Shown here in pieces: positions 36,614 through 49,148 of a stretch of DNA of 64,000 nt (positions are counted from its first letter, which is position 1; each line of letters opens with the position of its first letter). The stretch comes from Botryosphaeria dothidea. Its lineage: Eukaryota > Ascomycota > Dothideomycetes > Botryosphaeriales > Botryosphaeriaceae. The position numbers and the translations under genes are program-made. The DNA lies in assembly GCA_011503125.2 (NCBI GenBank), contig WWBZ02000001.1:3720001-3784000 (forward strand). The letters run 5' to 3'. Under the pieces are notes generated by a model. The model saw only the letters and a list, made by a program, of their open reading frames with translations, had not been told where the DNA came from and made no database searches.

Positions 36614-37817
36614 GACGGCCGGATCAATCCTGTTGCACAGAAAGGCCAGTGGCGCCCGTAAATTGAGGTATCTTGCTTTTATTTATAGTGTTGTCTGAGA
36701 TTTCTGATGAGCAGGTTTCCCAACAACGGACTTTAAATTCTATGAATTCCAAGCTTTAGTGTTCTAATTTAGGTCCCAGACACCTAATCTTGCGGTTAGT
36801 TATTAGGACACCTTAGAGGGTTTGCAAAGAGGCATAGAGCCATTCCAGTGGAAGTTAAGAGCGCATATTACATCGCAATTAAACTAACGCGTGAACAATA
36901 GCTTGGTACATCCCATTGAAAGGAGCTTCTCAATGGTATATCGGTCGGTGTGGAGAGTATTTCCAAGTGTGAGGTCAGCCACAACCAAACTCTAAGTCCT
37001 AGGTTCCATAAAACCAGAATCGCAACTTGCGGACCAACCCCGCGTTGGGGGGACTTCCCACCATCTACCGTAAATCGGGGGCTCAGTATTTGTCGTCTCC
37101 CTGAGCTCTCTTCACTGGTTTCCTCATAATGATATTCTGATCCTCCCATAATATTCACTCTGAAGAGAATCGAAGATCTTGCGGTGTAGCGTCTCCAACA
37201 GGAGCGCCCGATTTTTCCATAGCGTTCTATTTGTAATGTGAGCTATTCCAAACTGGCCCTCATGGAGATTCCGTAGGCGCAGAGGGAGAAGGAATTAGCA
37301 GTCCTGGCATCTTCGTTTTCATAAATTACCAGACAAGACAGCATGAAGTCGGCGCTATCGTTGAGCCATTAAGAGCCAGAAGAGCGGCACGGCACATGTG
37401 CTCTTGGAAAGCCGAAGTGTTCTGCTACGACGGGAAGGGGGGTTCTGTTGCCAAAGTCGCGGGGAATATTCTCTTCTTTCACGCGGAAGGAGTCTGGTAG
37501 AAAGTCTGAGCGTCTCACTTTCGCCATGGAGGCGAGTTGTGTTGATGATATGGTGCTCTATTGTAGTAGCGACCCATTCAATTGCCCTTAGTCTACCGAA
37601 CAGACTATTCGACGAACCCATGACCATGTGCAGCAAAAAGAACAGCCAGGAAACTGTAGTCCATTTTGATTCGCCGACCGAAGACCCGAAAGATAGTAGA
37701 CCCAAAACACCGTCGCTTGATGCGATGAAACTGACCCCAACGCCCCGCAAACGAATGCAGTGTCATTTCATTCATGAATCCTGAACTCCAACCCAGGCCA
37801 TCAGTCACCATCGACAT
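36614..37817. other. Intergenic region
   Basis: About 1.2 kb between two minus-strand genes, relatively AT-rich around 36670-37000. A 131-codon minus-strand frame (37355-37750) and a 128-codon plus-strand frame overlap each other and have no recognisable features. Confidence 0.5.
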
Positions 37818-38381
37818 TCAATTGTCAGTGCTGCCCTTGTTCTTGGTGTAGTTCGGCATCTTCTCATATGCGTTCGGGCTTCGCTTCCGAGCCTTCTTCG
37901 GTCCGCTGCCACTGCCGCCATGGCTATGGTGATGCGGGCGGCCGCGACCGCTGTTGGTGGGACGAGCGGTGCTGTTGTCAGGCTCACTGTCGGAATCGGA
38001 GGAGGAGGAAGAGTCAGACGAGGATTCGTCAGAGGATTCGCCGAACTCGCGTTGCTTGTGGTAAATGCAGCAGACTGGAGGCGCATTGTTAGCTTTGTGC
38101 TTACGGTTGCAACCATGAGCGGCGTCTGCCCCTGACTACGGGGGCGGACGGGACGGAATATTGTAGCGCGTACCTTTCGACGACTTCTTGCCCATGCCCT
38201 CGTTGTCAACGACGTCCTCAGCCCATTGGATGTGGCGCCGCGGTACGGTCTCGGCCCGCAAGCGCAGGGTACCCGATGGGAGATTCAGCGGCGAGGAGCC
38301 CGGTTCGGTAGTGACGATGGAGCCGTTTGAGGCAGAGGCCTCGGCGGTGCGCAGCGCAGAGGAAACAGGGGTGTTGGCCAT
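37818..38381 (-). CDS. Type 1 phosphatase regulator YPI1 (inhibitor-3/PPP1R11 family)
   Basis: Exons 38174-38381 and 37818-38074 give 154 residues. Members bind protein phosphatase 1 (Glc7) and tune its nuclear activity. The family core is present: [39 protein letters not shown], including the RVxF-like phosphatase docking segment and the Cys-Cys pair. An acidic Ser run follows, then a His/Gly-rich segment and a basic tail ([18 protein letters not shown]) that resembles a nuclear signal. The exon junction falls exactly inside the conserved SSK|VCCIYHK motif. The protein is otherwise predicted disordered, as usual for the family. Confidence 0.94.
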
Positions 38382-40735
38382 GGTTGGAGGAGTCAAAGGG
38401 AGGGCGATCAACGGTTGCGCAAAGGAGGAGGCGAAGGCTTGTGAAAGAGGCGACGAGAGGGCGAAAATTGGCGATGGGCGAGTGGTGGGCTTGTCTGATA
38501 TGCGACACAGACGCGCCTGCTATTGGAGGAGGTTGGCGAGGGAGCGCGTTGTATATGTACGGCTTCGTTGTCCCGTGATGATTTGCCTGGCCGGGGGAAA
38601 GTGAGGTGACGACCATGCACGCGCTGCAGTGCCTTAGCGCCGCTTGGCTTGGGCGAAAGCTTGGGTTCAGTCTCCGCCGCGGCGCGCCCAACTGTGGTCT
38701 GCCGACGTCATACCGCCTTTACAAGTAGGTTGATTTTCACTGCATTAACAGCCTGGCGGCCCTTCGCCGCCTGCAGACGTTGCTTGAAACGACGCGTGAT
38801 TCACTTTGGCTTTTGTGCAGGGGCGCACACTGGTTTTTGCGGGCTGAAGACCCTGGAATTGCTGTTCAAAGGGTCCGTAAGCACTCGATCTCTGCCGCAC
38901 AGGCGATCGCAGCTAGATACTTTCTCCCTGCATCTTCCCGACAAAGCTGTTTATTAGACAGCTCCGGCGAGCGCCCTAGAACTGCTGGCAGCCAGCGCCA
39001 TCTCCAGTAGCTCCTCCACAATGGCCACGTGCCACGGTCTGCCTTAATTTAGTCTTTTGGCTCTGTTATGGTCGAGGCCTGAGGCGCTAGACGATGGCGG
39101 CCCGCTACCGCTGTTACGAAATTACAAAGCGCGGGGTCGCCGCCAACCCTTCAGCTCCGCCATACCCGCACTATCGTGTACTTCTGTTTACGGCGTAGTT
39201 GCAGACGAGCGTAGGCAAGTTGCCGATTGACCGGTCAATCCATTGTTTGCTCAAATCGTGCTTCTGGCCGAGTGCTCCAACCCATCAAGTGCGCAACAGT
39301 GCCATGTTGATGTCCGAGCATTGTGCGAACAGCAGTGCAACATGATGTCATGTTAAAATCAATTTGTTAATCATAACTTCGGCAATTAACGAAAGACTCA
39401 TGGACATGTGTTTTTCCTCTGATGCACAAAAGGTAGAATCCCTCAATTTCCAGATCATAAGAACAACCATGCACCCGGTTGTTGATGCACTCCCCCGAAT
39501 AAACATGTTCAGACATATTAATGGCATTTGCATCCTGATCAGTTGCTTCAACTCTCTATAAGAAATAACGCTGTTGCTGAAGGTTGTATGCACGTTTCCT
39601 CCTCTCGCGCGGCAGGAGCCTGTACAAGTTCGCCAATCATTGACCCAGCCGTCTACTCAGTGCACAAATGCAAATGCCCGCCAAAGAACATCAGACAACA
39701 GAACGAGACGCCAATTGGCTCCGATATACGGAACCAGGTACATCTGGACATTTTTTCCGTATCCGACCAAAGAAGAAAAAGATGATAAGCCACATCACTA
39801 CTCACACGTGGTGCTTGGAAAAGTGTGGATACAGGACAACAGCGTGTCTTTAGCACGGTGACTTCATTCCAGAGAGGCAGCAGGCACGAAGCTGTCTTGA
39901 GAAATTCTCTTATCACCTTTCATAATTTTAGGCAGCGGAAGATGCGGATGTTCCTGCTTCCGATGTCTCATGATAGGTCTGTGTGTGTGTGTGGCACAGC
40001 TACAGCGGCCAGGGTTGCTGGCCGTGATAGAAACTACAGAGTGGATAAAGTAGTTGAGCTCACGGGCCAGGACTGCCAGCTCGCCCTATGGATGATGTTG
40101 AGTACATACCCCGCGCATGCTAGCGCGCCGTCGCCAGATAAATACTCCACTATGGGTTGTGCCGCATCGTCTGCGTGTTGAGGCGAAGTGACGGATGGTA
40201 AAAAGGCGGGTGGTGAGACTCGCTCCAAGAGAGTGGATGGCGCTCGGAATTTCTAAACGGCGCGAGGGCGGGGACGGTGAAGCAAATGAGAGGGCTGGCG
40301 ATGGGGAGTGGAGCTTTCCAGCAAATCCTGTAGCTCAGCTGGCAGCTCGGATAATTGTAAACCCCCAAACCGTGCTGTCTCTGTGAACGCAGAGGAGCCG
40401 CTACTGCAGTCCCTCTTATCCGCCGTCACCTTTTCGCGTGCATCTGCCTCTCTTCTTCGCTACGTCGAACCCTCTCCCTCTCTCAAGCACCGCCCGCCCT
40501 CGCCGCCGCCTCCTCTTTCACGCGCTTCGCGGACGCTCCACCAGGCAGCCTGTGCCCGCGCGTCCAACCTTGCCCCGCCATCCATCGCGTTACGTCCCGC
40601 GCCGAGCAAACGTACCTCACCCGCCCCTCTGCGCATGATCACGACGCCCCGGCATTGAGCGCGCGCCTTTGCATACTCACATCCTCGCCACTTCTGGTCT
40701 AATTCAACCCGCATCTTCACAGTCCAGCTCTCAAG
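38382..40735. other. Intergenic region between divergent genes
   Basis: About 2.35 kb between YPI1 and CRM1, holding both promoters. The last 300 bp before the CRM1 ATG are very C-rich. A tRNA A-box-like string at 40331-40342 lacks a B box. No gene supported. Confidence 0.5.
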
Positions 40736-43700
40736 ATGTCGATGTCAATCGAGGAGCTGGACGCTACCGTCCGCGCCTTCTATGAAGGTAGAGGCGACAC
40801 TGTACGTGGCCCGAAGCGTCTCGTCTTGCAAAAGATGCGCAGCAGCTAACATAAGTCTCCTCACAGCAAAAGCAAGCGCAGGCCACGCTGAACCAGGTAC
40901 GAGCGCGCGCGCCGTCACCCAACCAAGCCACTATGACGTTGACTGATTTGGCGTACAGTTCAAAGAGAACCCGGACGCCTGGTTGCTGGTCGACAAGATA
41001 TTACAAGACGCCCAATACCCGCAGACGAAGTGCAAGTACCCGCCGCCACCCTCGAATGGCTGATGACACTAACTACTGGATAGATTTGGGTCTGCAGGTT
41101 CTGGACAACGTTATCATGACGAGGTGGAAGGTTCTGCCTAGGGATCAATGTCAAGGTACGTGATGGCGAATTCCATGCGCCTTCGGAGCGCGCACTGACA
41201 GTATGCAGGTATCCGCAACTTTGTCGTCAACTTCATCATCCAGACTTCCAGTACCGAGGAGAGCCTTAGGAACCAGCGCACTCTCCTGAACAAGCTGAAC
41301 CTCGTCCTCGTCTCCATCCTGAAGCAGGAATGGCCCCACAACTGGCCCACCTTCATCAACGAAATCATCTCGTCGTGCCACAGCAGCCTTCCCATCTGCG
41401 AGAACAACATGGTCATTCTAAGGCTGTTGTCGGAAGAGGTTTTTGATTACTCGGCGGACCAGATGACCTCCACCAAGACGAAGGAGCTGAAGCAGAGCAT
41501 GTGTGACGAGTTCACCTCCATTTATCAGCTTTGCTCTGAGGTTCTGAGGACCGCCGAGCAGGCATCCCTTATCAAGTCAACTCTGGAAACACTATTGCGT
41601 TTCCTCAACTGGATTCCGCTTGGCTACATCTTCGAAACCCCCCCGAGTGGAATCAGTCTCATCGAGACTCTCCGCAGTAGATTCTTGGAGGTACCCGAGT
41701 TCCGTAACATCACCCTCAAGTGCTTGACCGAAATTGCCGGCTTGCACACTGAGCCGGCATACAACGAGAAGCTGGTTCAGATGTTCACCGAGACTCTCAC
41801 CGAGATTTCTAAGATCATCCCGCTTTCGATGGACCTGAAGAGCACATATGCGCAGAGCAACAGCAGGGATCAAGAGTTCGTTCAGAATCTGGCTTTATTC
41901 CTGTGCAACTTCTTCTCGATGCATTTGAGCATTATCGAGAACCTGCCCAACCGCGATTTCCTCATTCACGGACACTTCTACCTTATCCGTATCAGTCAGA
42001 TTGAAGACCGTGAGATTTTCAAGATTTGCTTGGAATACTGGACAAAGCTTGTTTCAGAACTGTACGATGAAATGCAGCAGCTCCCGATTGGCGACATCAA
42101 CCCTTTGATCAACATGGGTATCGGCGGCATGGCAAATGGCGGCGCTCGCGACCCTGCGCTCCTTGCTAATTACCCCCTGCGTAAGCACAAATACGCCGAG
42201 GTGCTCTCCAACCTACGGCAGGTGATGATTGAGAAGATGGTTAGGCCCGAGGAGGTCTTGATTGTCGAGAACGACGAGGGTGAAATTGTTCGTGAATTCG
42301 TCAAGGAGAGCGACACCATTCAGCTGTACAAGTCGACGAGGGAATGTTTGGTGTTCCTGACCCACTTGGACGTCAACGACACGGAGCAGATCATGTCTGA
42401 GAAGCTTGCTAGACAAGTCGACGGTACGGAATGGTCGTGGGCAAACTGCAACACACTTTGCTGGGCCATCGGATCGATTTCTGGGGCGATGAACGAGGAG
42501 ACTGAGAAGAGGTTCCTGGTCACCGTCATCAAGGATTTGCTTGGTCTGACGGAGATGAAGCGCGGCAAGGACAACAAGGCGGTTGTCGCATCAAACATCA
42601 TGTACATTGTGGGCCAATACCCCAGGTTCCTGAAGGCCCACTGGAAGTTCCTCAAGACCGTTGTCAACAAGCTGTTCGAGTTCATGCACGAGACCCACGA
42701 GGGTAAGTAGAAGTCTCTCATTGTGGAAGTAGAAAAACTGACAATTGGCAGGTGTTCAGGATATGGCTTGCGATACCTTCATCAAGATCGCCAACAAGTG
42801 CAGGCGTCACTTCGTGGCCCTCCAACCCGGCGAGACGGAGCCCTTCATTGACGAGATTGTCCGGAACCTCCGCAAGATAACCATGGACCTCTCTCCCCAG
42901 CAGATCCACACCTTCTACGAGGCTTGCGGTTACATGATCAGCGCGCAGGGCCAGAAGAGCATCCAGGAGCGTCTCATTCAAGAGCTCATGTCCCTCCCCA
43001 ATGCTGCGTGGGACTCCATCATTCAGTCGGCAAACAACGATCCGAGTATTCTTCAAGATGGCGAGACCATCAAGATTATTGGCAACATCATGAAGACCAA
43101 CGTGGCTGCTTGCACGTCCATCGGCAGCTACTTCTATCCTCAGATCGGCCGCATCTACCTGGACATGCTTACTATGTATCGCGCAGCCAGTGGCCTGATC
43201 GATGAAGCTGTTCAGCGCGACGGCAACATCGCAACGAAGATGCCCAAGGTCCGCGGCCTTCGTACTATCAAGAAGGAAATTTTGAAGCTCATCAACACCT
43301 ACGTCGAGAGAGCGGATGACCTGGAGATGGTCCACAACACGCTGGTTCCCGGCTTGCTCGAGGCCGTGCTCCTCGACTACAAGCGTAACGTCCCCGATGC
43401 CCGTGAGGCTGAGGTGCTGAACGTCATGACGACCATAATCAATAAGCTACATGTACGTTGGAGACCCAACCTGAGCCGATTCATGCAAACATTTGTATTT
43501 GCATTCCTCTTATAAGTGAAAAATGTCTGCTAATGTTTCACAGAGTTTGATGGAGGACCAGATCATGAACATCATGGATGCGGTTTTCGAGTGTACCCTG
43601 GACATGATCAACAAGGACTTCTCAGAATATCCGGACCACCGTGTAGAGTTCTTCAAGCTTCTGCGTACTATCAACCTCCGTTGCTTCCCTGCGCTCCTGA

Positions 43701-44384
43701 AGCTCGACGCCCGCTCATTCAAGTTCGTCATCGATTCGTGCATGTGGGCTAGCAAGCACGACAACCGCGAGGTCGAGGGCGCTGGTCTCATGATGTGCTT
43801 CGAGCTCGTCACCAACATGTCAGAGACGGATGCACAGACGTGTAACGCCTTCTTCCAGAACTTCTACACGACTATCCTGCAGGACGTCTTCTTTGTTTTG
43901 ACGGACAGCGACCACAAGGCCGGATTCAAGCACCAGTCTATGCTGCTTGCCAAGATGTTCTGGCTTGTCCAGTCCGACAAGATTGCCGGTCCCATCTACA
44001 CTCCCGAGATGGCACCTGCTGGTACCTCGAATAGGGACTTCCTGAAGAACTTCACCGGCAACCTTCTGGCAAATGCATTCCCCAACCTTCAAGCGTACGT
44101 CATTCATGTCACCTGAGATGTAATCACGCAGCTAATTTGGAGACAGTGTACAAATTTCGAACTTCATTGATGGTCTACTCGCGAACAACTCGGACATAAA
44201 CCGCTTCAAGCTTATTCTCCGCGACTTCCTCATCTCTCTCAAGGAGTTCGCGGGCGACAACGCGGAGCTCTTCGCGGAAGAGCGCGAGCAGGCGGCCAAG
44301 GCGGCCAAGGACCAGGAGCGCGAGCGTGCAATGAAGGTGGGCGGTCTGCTGAAGCCGTCGGAGTTGGATGATGACGAGCTATGA
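40736..44384 (+). CDS. CRM1: Exportin-1 / CRM1 nuclear export receptor
   Basis: Eight exons (40736-40801, 40867-40896, 40959-41031, 41084-41155, 41209-42702, 42752-43452, 43544-44094, 44147-44384) give 1074 residues, the usual CRM1 length. CRM1 binds leucine-rich nuclear export signals with RanGTP and carries cargo through nuclear pores. The importin-beta N-terminal region is in exons 1-4 ([19 protein letters not shown]). The HEAT-repeat body includes the CRIME region, the acidic loop around [13 protein letters not shown], and the NES groove [16 protein letters not shown] followed by [13 protein letters not shown]. The C-terminal CRM1 domain ends in an acidic DDDEL. At the residue matching human Cys528 there is Thr528. 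The third intron begins GC (AAGT|GCAAGT, 41032-41083, 52 nt). Exon 2 is only 30 nt. Confidence 0.97.
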
Positions 44385-45663
44385 CTTGACCAAGAGCTGG
44401 AGACGAGCGCCGCCGTTCGAACACAGTTTGACAAGAGCACAAACACGTCTAGTGGATCCAAGGTCCGGCGCGGGAGTGCCGACCTCGACGGGTGGGACGC
44501 CTACGGGCTATGAGCGAGCTTCTTCTCGGCTGACGCCTAATTGCAGCGTTTGGCGTCCAGGGTCATTTTCCGAATTTCAAGCGAAGGAAAGGATACCAGC
44601 TCTCATTTGTTGTCTTATCAATAAGTTTCCAAGCAAAACATGGCAGAAACGGGCAGCGGTGGGGAGGGTCAATTGGCCGACCCGGAAGAAGGAGTTTTGG
44701 AAGAGCATGTGCAGGGAATGGCAATCCCATAAAAAACTACAGACAGATGAAAGGCGGCTCTCAAGACGGGACGTGAGGAGGGGCTTCGTATAGAATAGTT
44801 TGTCTAGTCCTCCTGGACGGCGGTTCAGACCTTGAAATAACCCTCCGCTGCGCCTTGCCGTGTTCTTGCTCACGCGTGATCGATTTGAGCGGGCAGGCTG
44901 CTGCACTCCGAGATCGGAGTGCCTGCCTATGCATCTTCATCTGTGTTGTAAAAATGGCGGTGACCCCTGCCGATGCACATGGACGACCCAGCGACGCGGT
45001 TTGGGCAGGAACGCATGTGACATGACGTCATGGTGCACACCACTTTGCTGTTTCGGCATCACCGTTTTGCGGGTTGGCGCCGCGCCGCCCTCAGGCACAG
45101 GCGCTCTCGAGAGAAGCCGGGCATGGTGTTTGTGCGAGCGGCGTTCGTGGTCCGCCGTAGCCACACAGGCCGGTTTCGGGATAGCGCGCTGCAGGCTTGG
45201 ACACGTTTTCGAGCAACGGCCGTCATTGGCCGACTTGTGGCTGACTACTTCCGCCTTCTCTGTCTCTGGACGCCGGCCGACAGGCCGACATGGGCTCCAA
45301 CGCTCCAGCTGCATACCACCGCAATTTGAATTTTGTCTCCGCCGCGTGACTCTCACATGCACGTCACCCTCGCCCGTCCAATTGTTGTGCAGCCACGAGT
45401 CGCCGTGACCCCGAGCAAGACTCAGGGTTCGCCATCGACCAAACGTCTTCCGTTTTTGACTCCTGCAGCGGCCAGCAACCTCTTGACCACGGAACTGCCC
45501 CGCCTGCTACTCTTCGGTCCCGCCTCTCTGCTGTGAGAGACTGCGGCCTCTGCAGAACCAACGTCTTCCGCGCCTTTGTCGGTCCGCCCGTCAGGCCGCC
45601 GTGCACCCTCCGCCCATCCGACCAGAACGAGAGCTGCATTCGCCAGCTTGATATTCGTGCACC
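44385..45663. other. Intergenic region / PHO81 promoter
   Basis: About 1.3 kb between two plus-strand genes, holding the CRM1 3' UTR and the PHO81 promoter and 5' UTR. No CACGTG site of the NUC-1/Pho4 type was seen by eye here. No gene supported. Confidence 0.5.
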
Positions 45664-48600
45664 ATGTGAGTCGCCCTCGCCGCGCACGTACGACCATCGC
45701 CCACCACCATCAACCCCGTCCTGCCCCGAAATGGAATGGTGCTGATTCGGTGCTTGTCTCAGGAAGTTCGGCAAGCACATCCAGAAGCGACAGCTCGATT
45801 TCCCAGAGTATGCCGCAAGCTTCGTCGACTACAAGGCCCTCAAGAAGGTTTGCTCTTCTCGTTTTGCCGCGCCATTTTCCCGTTGCCTGACCCGCTTCCC
45901 AGCTCATCAAGAAATTGAGCGCCACCCCTGTTATCCATGCCCAAAATGAGCCTAGTCTGCTGGACCCACAGGCCTCCCTCCAGGCGAACAAAGCCACTTT
46001 CTTCTTCCGCCTCGAACGGGAGCTTGAGAAGGTCAACAAGCTCTATCTCCAGAAAGAGGCTGAGCTAAAATTGCGCCTGACCACCCTCCTGGAGAAGAAG
46101 AGATCGCTCCAGTCGCAACCCATCCCCATCTCCAAGCTCTCGTCGAAATACGTCATCTTGGAAGAAGCCTTCCGCCTCTTCAGCAATGACCTCAACAAGC
46201 TCCAACAGTTCGTCGAAATCAATGCCACTGCCTTCTCCAAAATTCTCAAGAAGGTATACAGTCCCCATCCTGATGTCAAGCTGATGCATCGTGGTATTCC
46301 CGCCCTGGGACTCTTTCGATAGTGACTGACGTCTTGACAGTGGGACAAAACGTCCAAGGTTCGCCTGTCCATCCAGCCCCCTCTGACTAGACTAACGTAG
46401 CAAAGTCCCGTACAAAAGAGCTTTACATATCTCGCGCCGTTGAAGTACAACCATGTTTCAACAGGGACGTCATTAGCGACCTTTCCGACCAGGCGACGAC
46501 CAGCCTCCTAGATTTTGCTGCCTGGGCCGAGGGTGAGCAGATGCAGTACACCACATCAGTCGCACCGGAGTTTTCCACCAGATTACACGATGCCGACACC
46601 GATGCCGACACCGATGCCGATCCCCAGATCATGCAGACCATCACATCTGGAAACATTTCAGGTGTCGAAGAATGGATCAGCCGCGTCGTTTCCTTGCCTG
46701 ATGCCAGAGATCGCATTACCAGGGCATTCCTTGCTACGGCGTATGATGCGCCGGAAGCGGCCCTCAAGGTCATGCTTGACACGAACCTCGTTGATCTTGA
46801 CCAAGGTGACGATGTCAATGCAAGAAACTGCCTACACAAGGCAGCAATCTCCGGTCGGTCTCTGGTGCTGAAGATCGGACTCGAAGGAAATGCCGACGTC
46901 AGGGCTTCTGATGTCTATGGAAGAATACCTCTGCATTACGCCTGCATGCATGGCCATGTTGGAATGATTCAAGACCTGGTCACAGCAGCTCCGGATACGG
47001 TTAACTTCAAGGATCACGATGGCTTCACGCCTCTCATCCACAGCATCGTTCACAACCATCTTTCGTGTGTCCAAAGTCTCCTGAAACACAACGCTCGCAT
47101 CGATCCCGCAGGAGAGTCAGACCACATCCCCCTCAACCTTGCTTGTCAACATGGTCTACAGCCCGTCGTAGAGCTTCTTTTAAAAGCGAACCCACAAGTC
47201 CTTCCCGATGCCGAAGGATTGTACCCACAACACCTCGTAGCACGATCTGGCAAGAACCCGCAAATATGTCTGTTGTTGAGGGACTACGGGGTGAACTTAG
47301 ATCAGCCTGACAAGCTTTATTCATGGACGCCACTGTTCCACGCAGCGAGCGAGGGGCATGTTGGGTGCTTGAAAACTCTTCTGGACTGCGGGGTCAGCGT
47401 AGATGTCAAGGACGAAAAGGGCCTCACAGCCATGTATTACGCTACATGGGAGGGTCATCTGGAGTGCATGAAGCTGCTGGCATCTGTGGTGAGCGATGGC
47501 AACATGGCACCTCCGCCTAAACCAGCAGCCCCCATGCTCTCCGCAGGACCGCCACCATCCAGTACTCCTCAACCAATGGCGATGGAGGTTGATGGAATAC
47601 CCGATCTATCGCTGCCTCCTCCCATCATCCCCATCCGAAGATATGGTCATAACTTCCTCGAGAACAAGACATTTGTCGTCATCAACTTTGGCGCCTTGGA
47701 TTCTGAGCCGATTAGGTTCTACGAAGACAGCAAATACCCCGCCGCACGCCTGACCATTGCGTCGAAATCATCCGACTTGATCCCTCGTAATATTCTCCTC
47801 CCCATATCCGAAGAGAACAAGGTCATTTCCTTCCAAGTGGACAATCTCGACACTTTCAGCATCGATTTCGACGTTTATCCTACCTTTGGCGCGAAAGTCA
47901 TCGCAAGGACAGAGGCTTCCTCTACTGTCTTCAGGAACAGGGAAACCAGCTCAGGTTTCTGCAACTTAGGCCTCTTCGATCCGCGATTGCGAACTATTGG
48001 TCGTATAAAGTTCAAATTCAACATCATAACTCCCTTTCCCGGACCTCCACTCGAAATCTCGCATTTTGCGACGTATTGGAAAGCCACAAGTCAGCTTGAC
48101 GAGTCTCCGAGTGCTCTCATCACTGGATCGAGCCTATCCGGTGACTATGTCAGGCTATTCGTGCAGATAACATGCGATGGTGTTCCGGTGCTGTGCCCTC
48201 AGTGGAAGGTGAATTACGGGATACTCGCCGTACCTGTCACCCGTCTGACGTACGACGAATTCCTCTACATTGGTTCTCAGCATGGTGGTGGTGAGCCCTC
48301 GCTGGCGGCTTTGTCACATACTCCAGCCCATGACAGTATGTTGCCTGTCACTTTTTTTCTTGTTTGGTGTATGGTCCTAACAATCGAGCAGTTTCAAGTA
48401 TACACAAAATCCTTGCCAACTCTTTCATCAGCCTCAAAAGCGCGCTCATTCGCCTGCCCGTCGATGTTCGCGTTGAGCTCCATATTCTCTACCCCAACCG
48501 TGTAGAAGAAGAAACACTGAGACTCGGACCAACACCAAACATCAACCAGTTCGCGGACACACTTTTGAATATAGTGTTTGCCCATGCTCGCCACTTGCGT

Positions 48601-49148
48601 GAACAAGGAGATACGATTGCGAGGTCCATTGTCTTTTCCAGTTTCAACGCTGACATGTGCACGGCCCTGAACTGGAAACAACCTAACTGTCTGTTTTACT
48701 ATCTTTTGAGTCGTCAGCCAAACGCTAACGAGCTGGTAGATCCGGTCCTTCTCGGAAACGAGCTTGGTGCAGACCCAATCAACGCAGCTGCAGATTCGCA
48801 GAAGGTGCACAGCAGTGGACGCACCACCATCTCTGTCAAGGAGGCTGTTCAGGTCGCACAAAACAACAATTTGATGGGCTTGGTATGCAGCTCACGCTTG
48901 CTAGTATGTTCAAGATCCTACTTTCTGAGCTCCAGCCAAAATTTCCGGTTCCCCTCTAACCCGACGGTCAATTCCAACAGGAGCTCGCACCTGCACTCAT
49001 CGAATCCGTCAAAACGGCCGGCCTGGTCCTCATCGCAGATCTTTCCACGCAAAAAACCTCGCTCGCCAATTCGACTACTGTTGACAAGATTGACGGATAT
49101 TTCAAGGGTGAAGGCGTGCTGCGCTTCAATGAAACGGTGGACATATAG
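45664..49148 (+). CDS. Phosphate-system regulator PHO81/NUC-2 (SPX, ankyrin, GDPD-like)
   Basis: Seven exons (45664-45665, 45763-45847, 45903-46253, 46341-46358, 46406-48335, 48392-48882, 48981-49148) give 1014 residues. PHO81/NUC-2 senses phosphate and inhibits the Pho80-Pho85 cyclin kinase, allowing the phosphate-starvation transcription factor to act. Residues 1-150 are an SPX domain (MKFGKHIQKRQ; FVDYKALKKLIKKLS; VEINATAFSKILKKWDKTSK), which binds inositol pyrophosphates. Ankyrin repeats span about 280-520 (NCLHKAAISG, IPLHYACMHGH, TPLFHAASEGHV). The C-terminal third is glycerophosphodiesterase-like (SSIHKILANSF, VRVELHILYPN) but lacks the usual HRG catalytic start, so it is probably inactive, as in this family. 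The ATG is split by the first intron (AT|G); exon 4 is an 18-nt micro-exon. Confidence 0.95.
46588..46622 (+). repeat. 12-nt coding repeat (Asp-Ala-Asp-Thr)
   Basis: About three copies of a 12-nt unit encode alternating DADT in PHO81 (residues about 214-225), between the SPX domain and the ankyrin repeats. It is a likely length-variable acidic linker. Confidence 0.9.

Noticed and set aside
40331..40342. Perfect tRNA A-box-like string (TAGCTCAGCTGG)
   Set aside because: No B box (GGTTCGA-type) within the next 80 nt and no cloverleaf can be folded.
42718..43335. 205-codon minus-strand open frame
   Set aside because: Antisense to a CRM1 exon; no features of its own.
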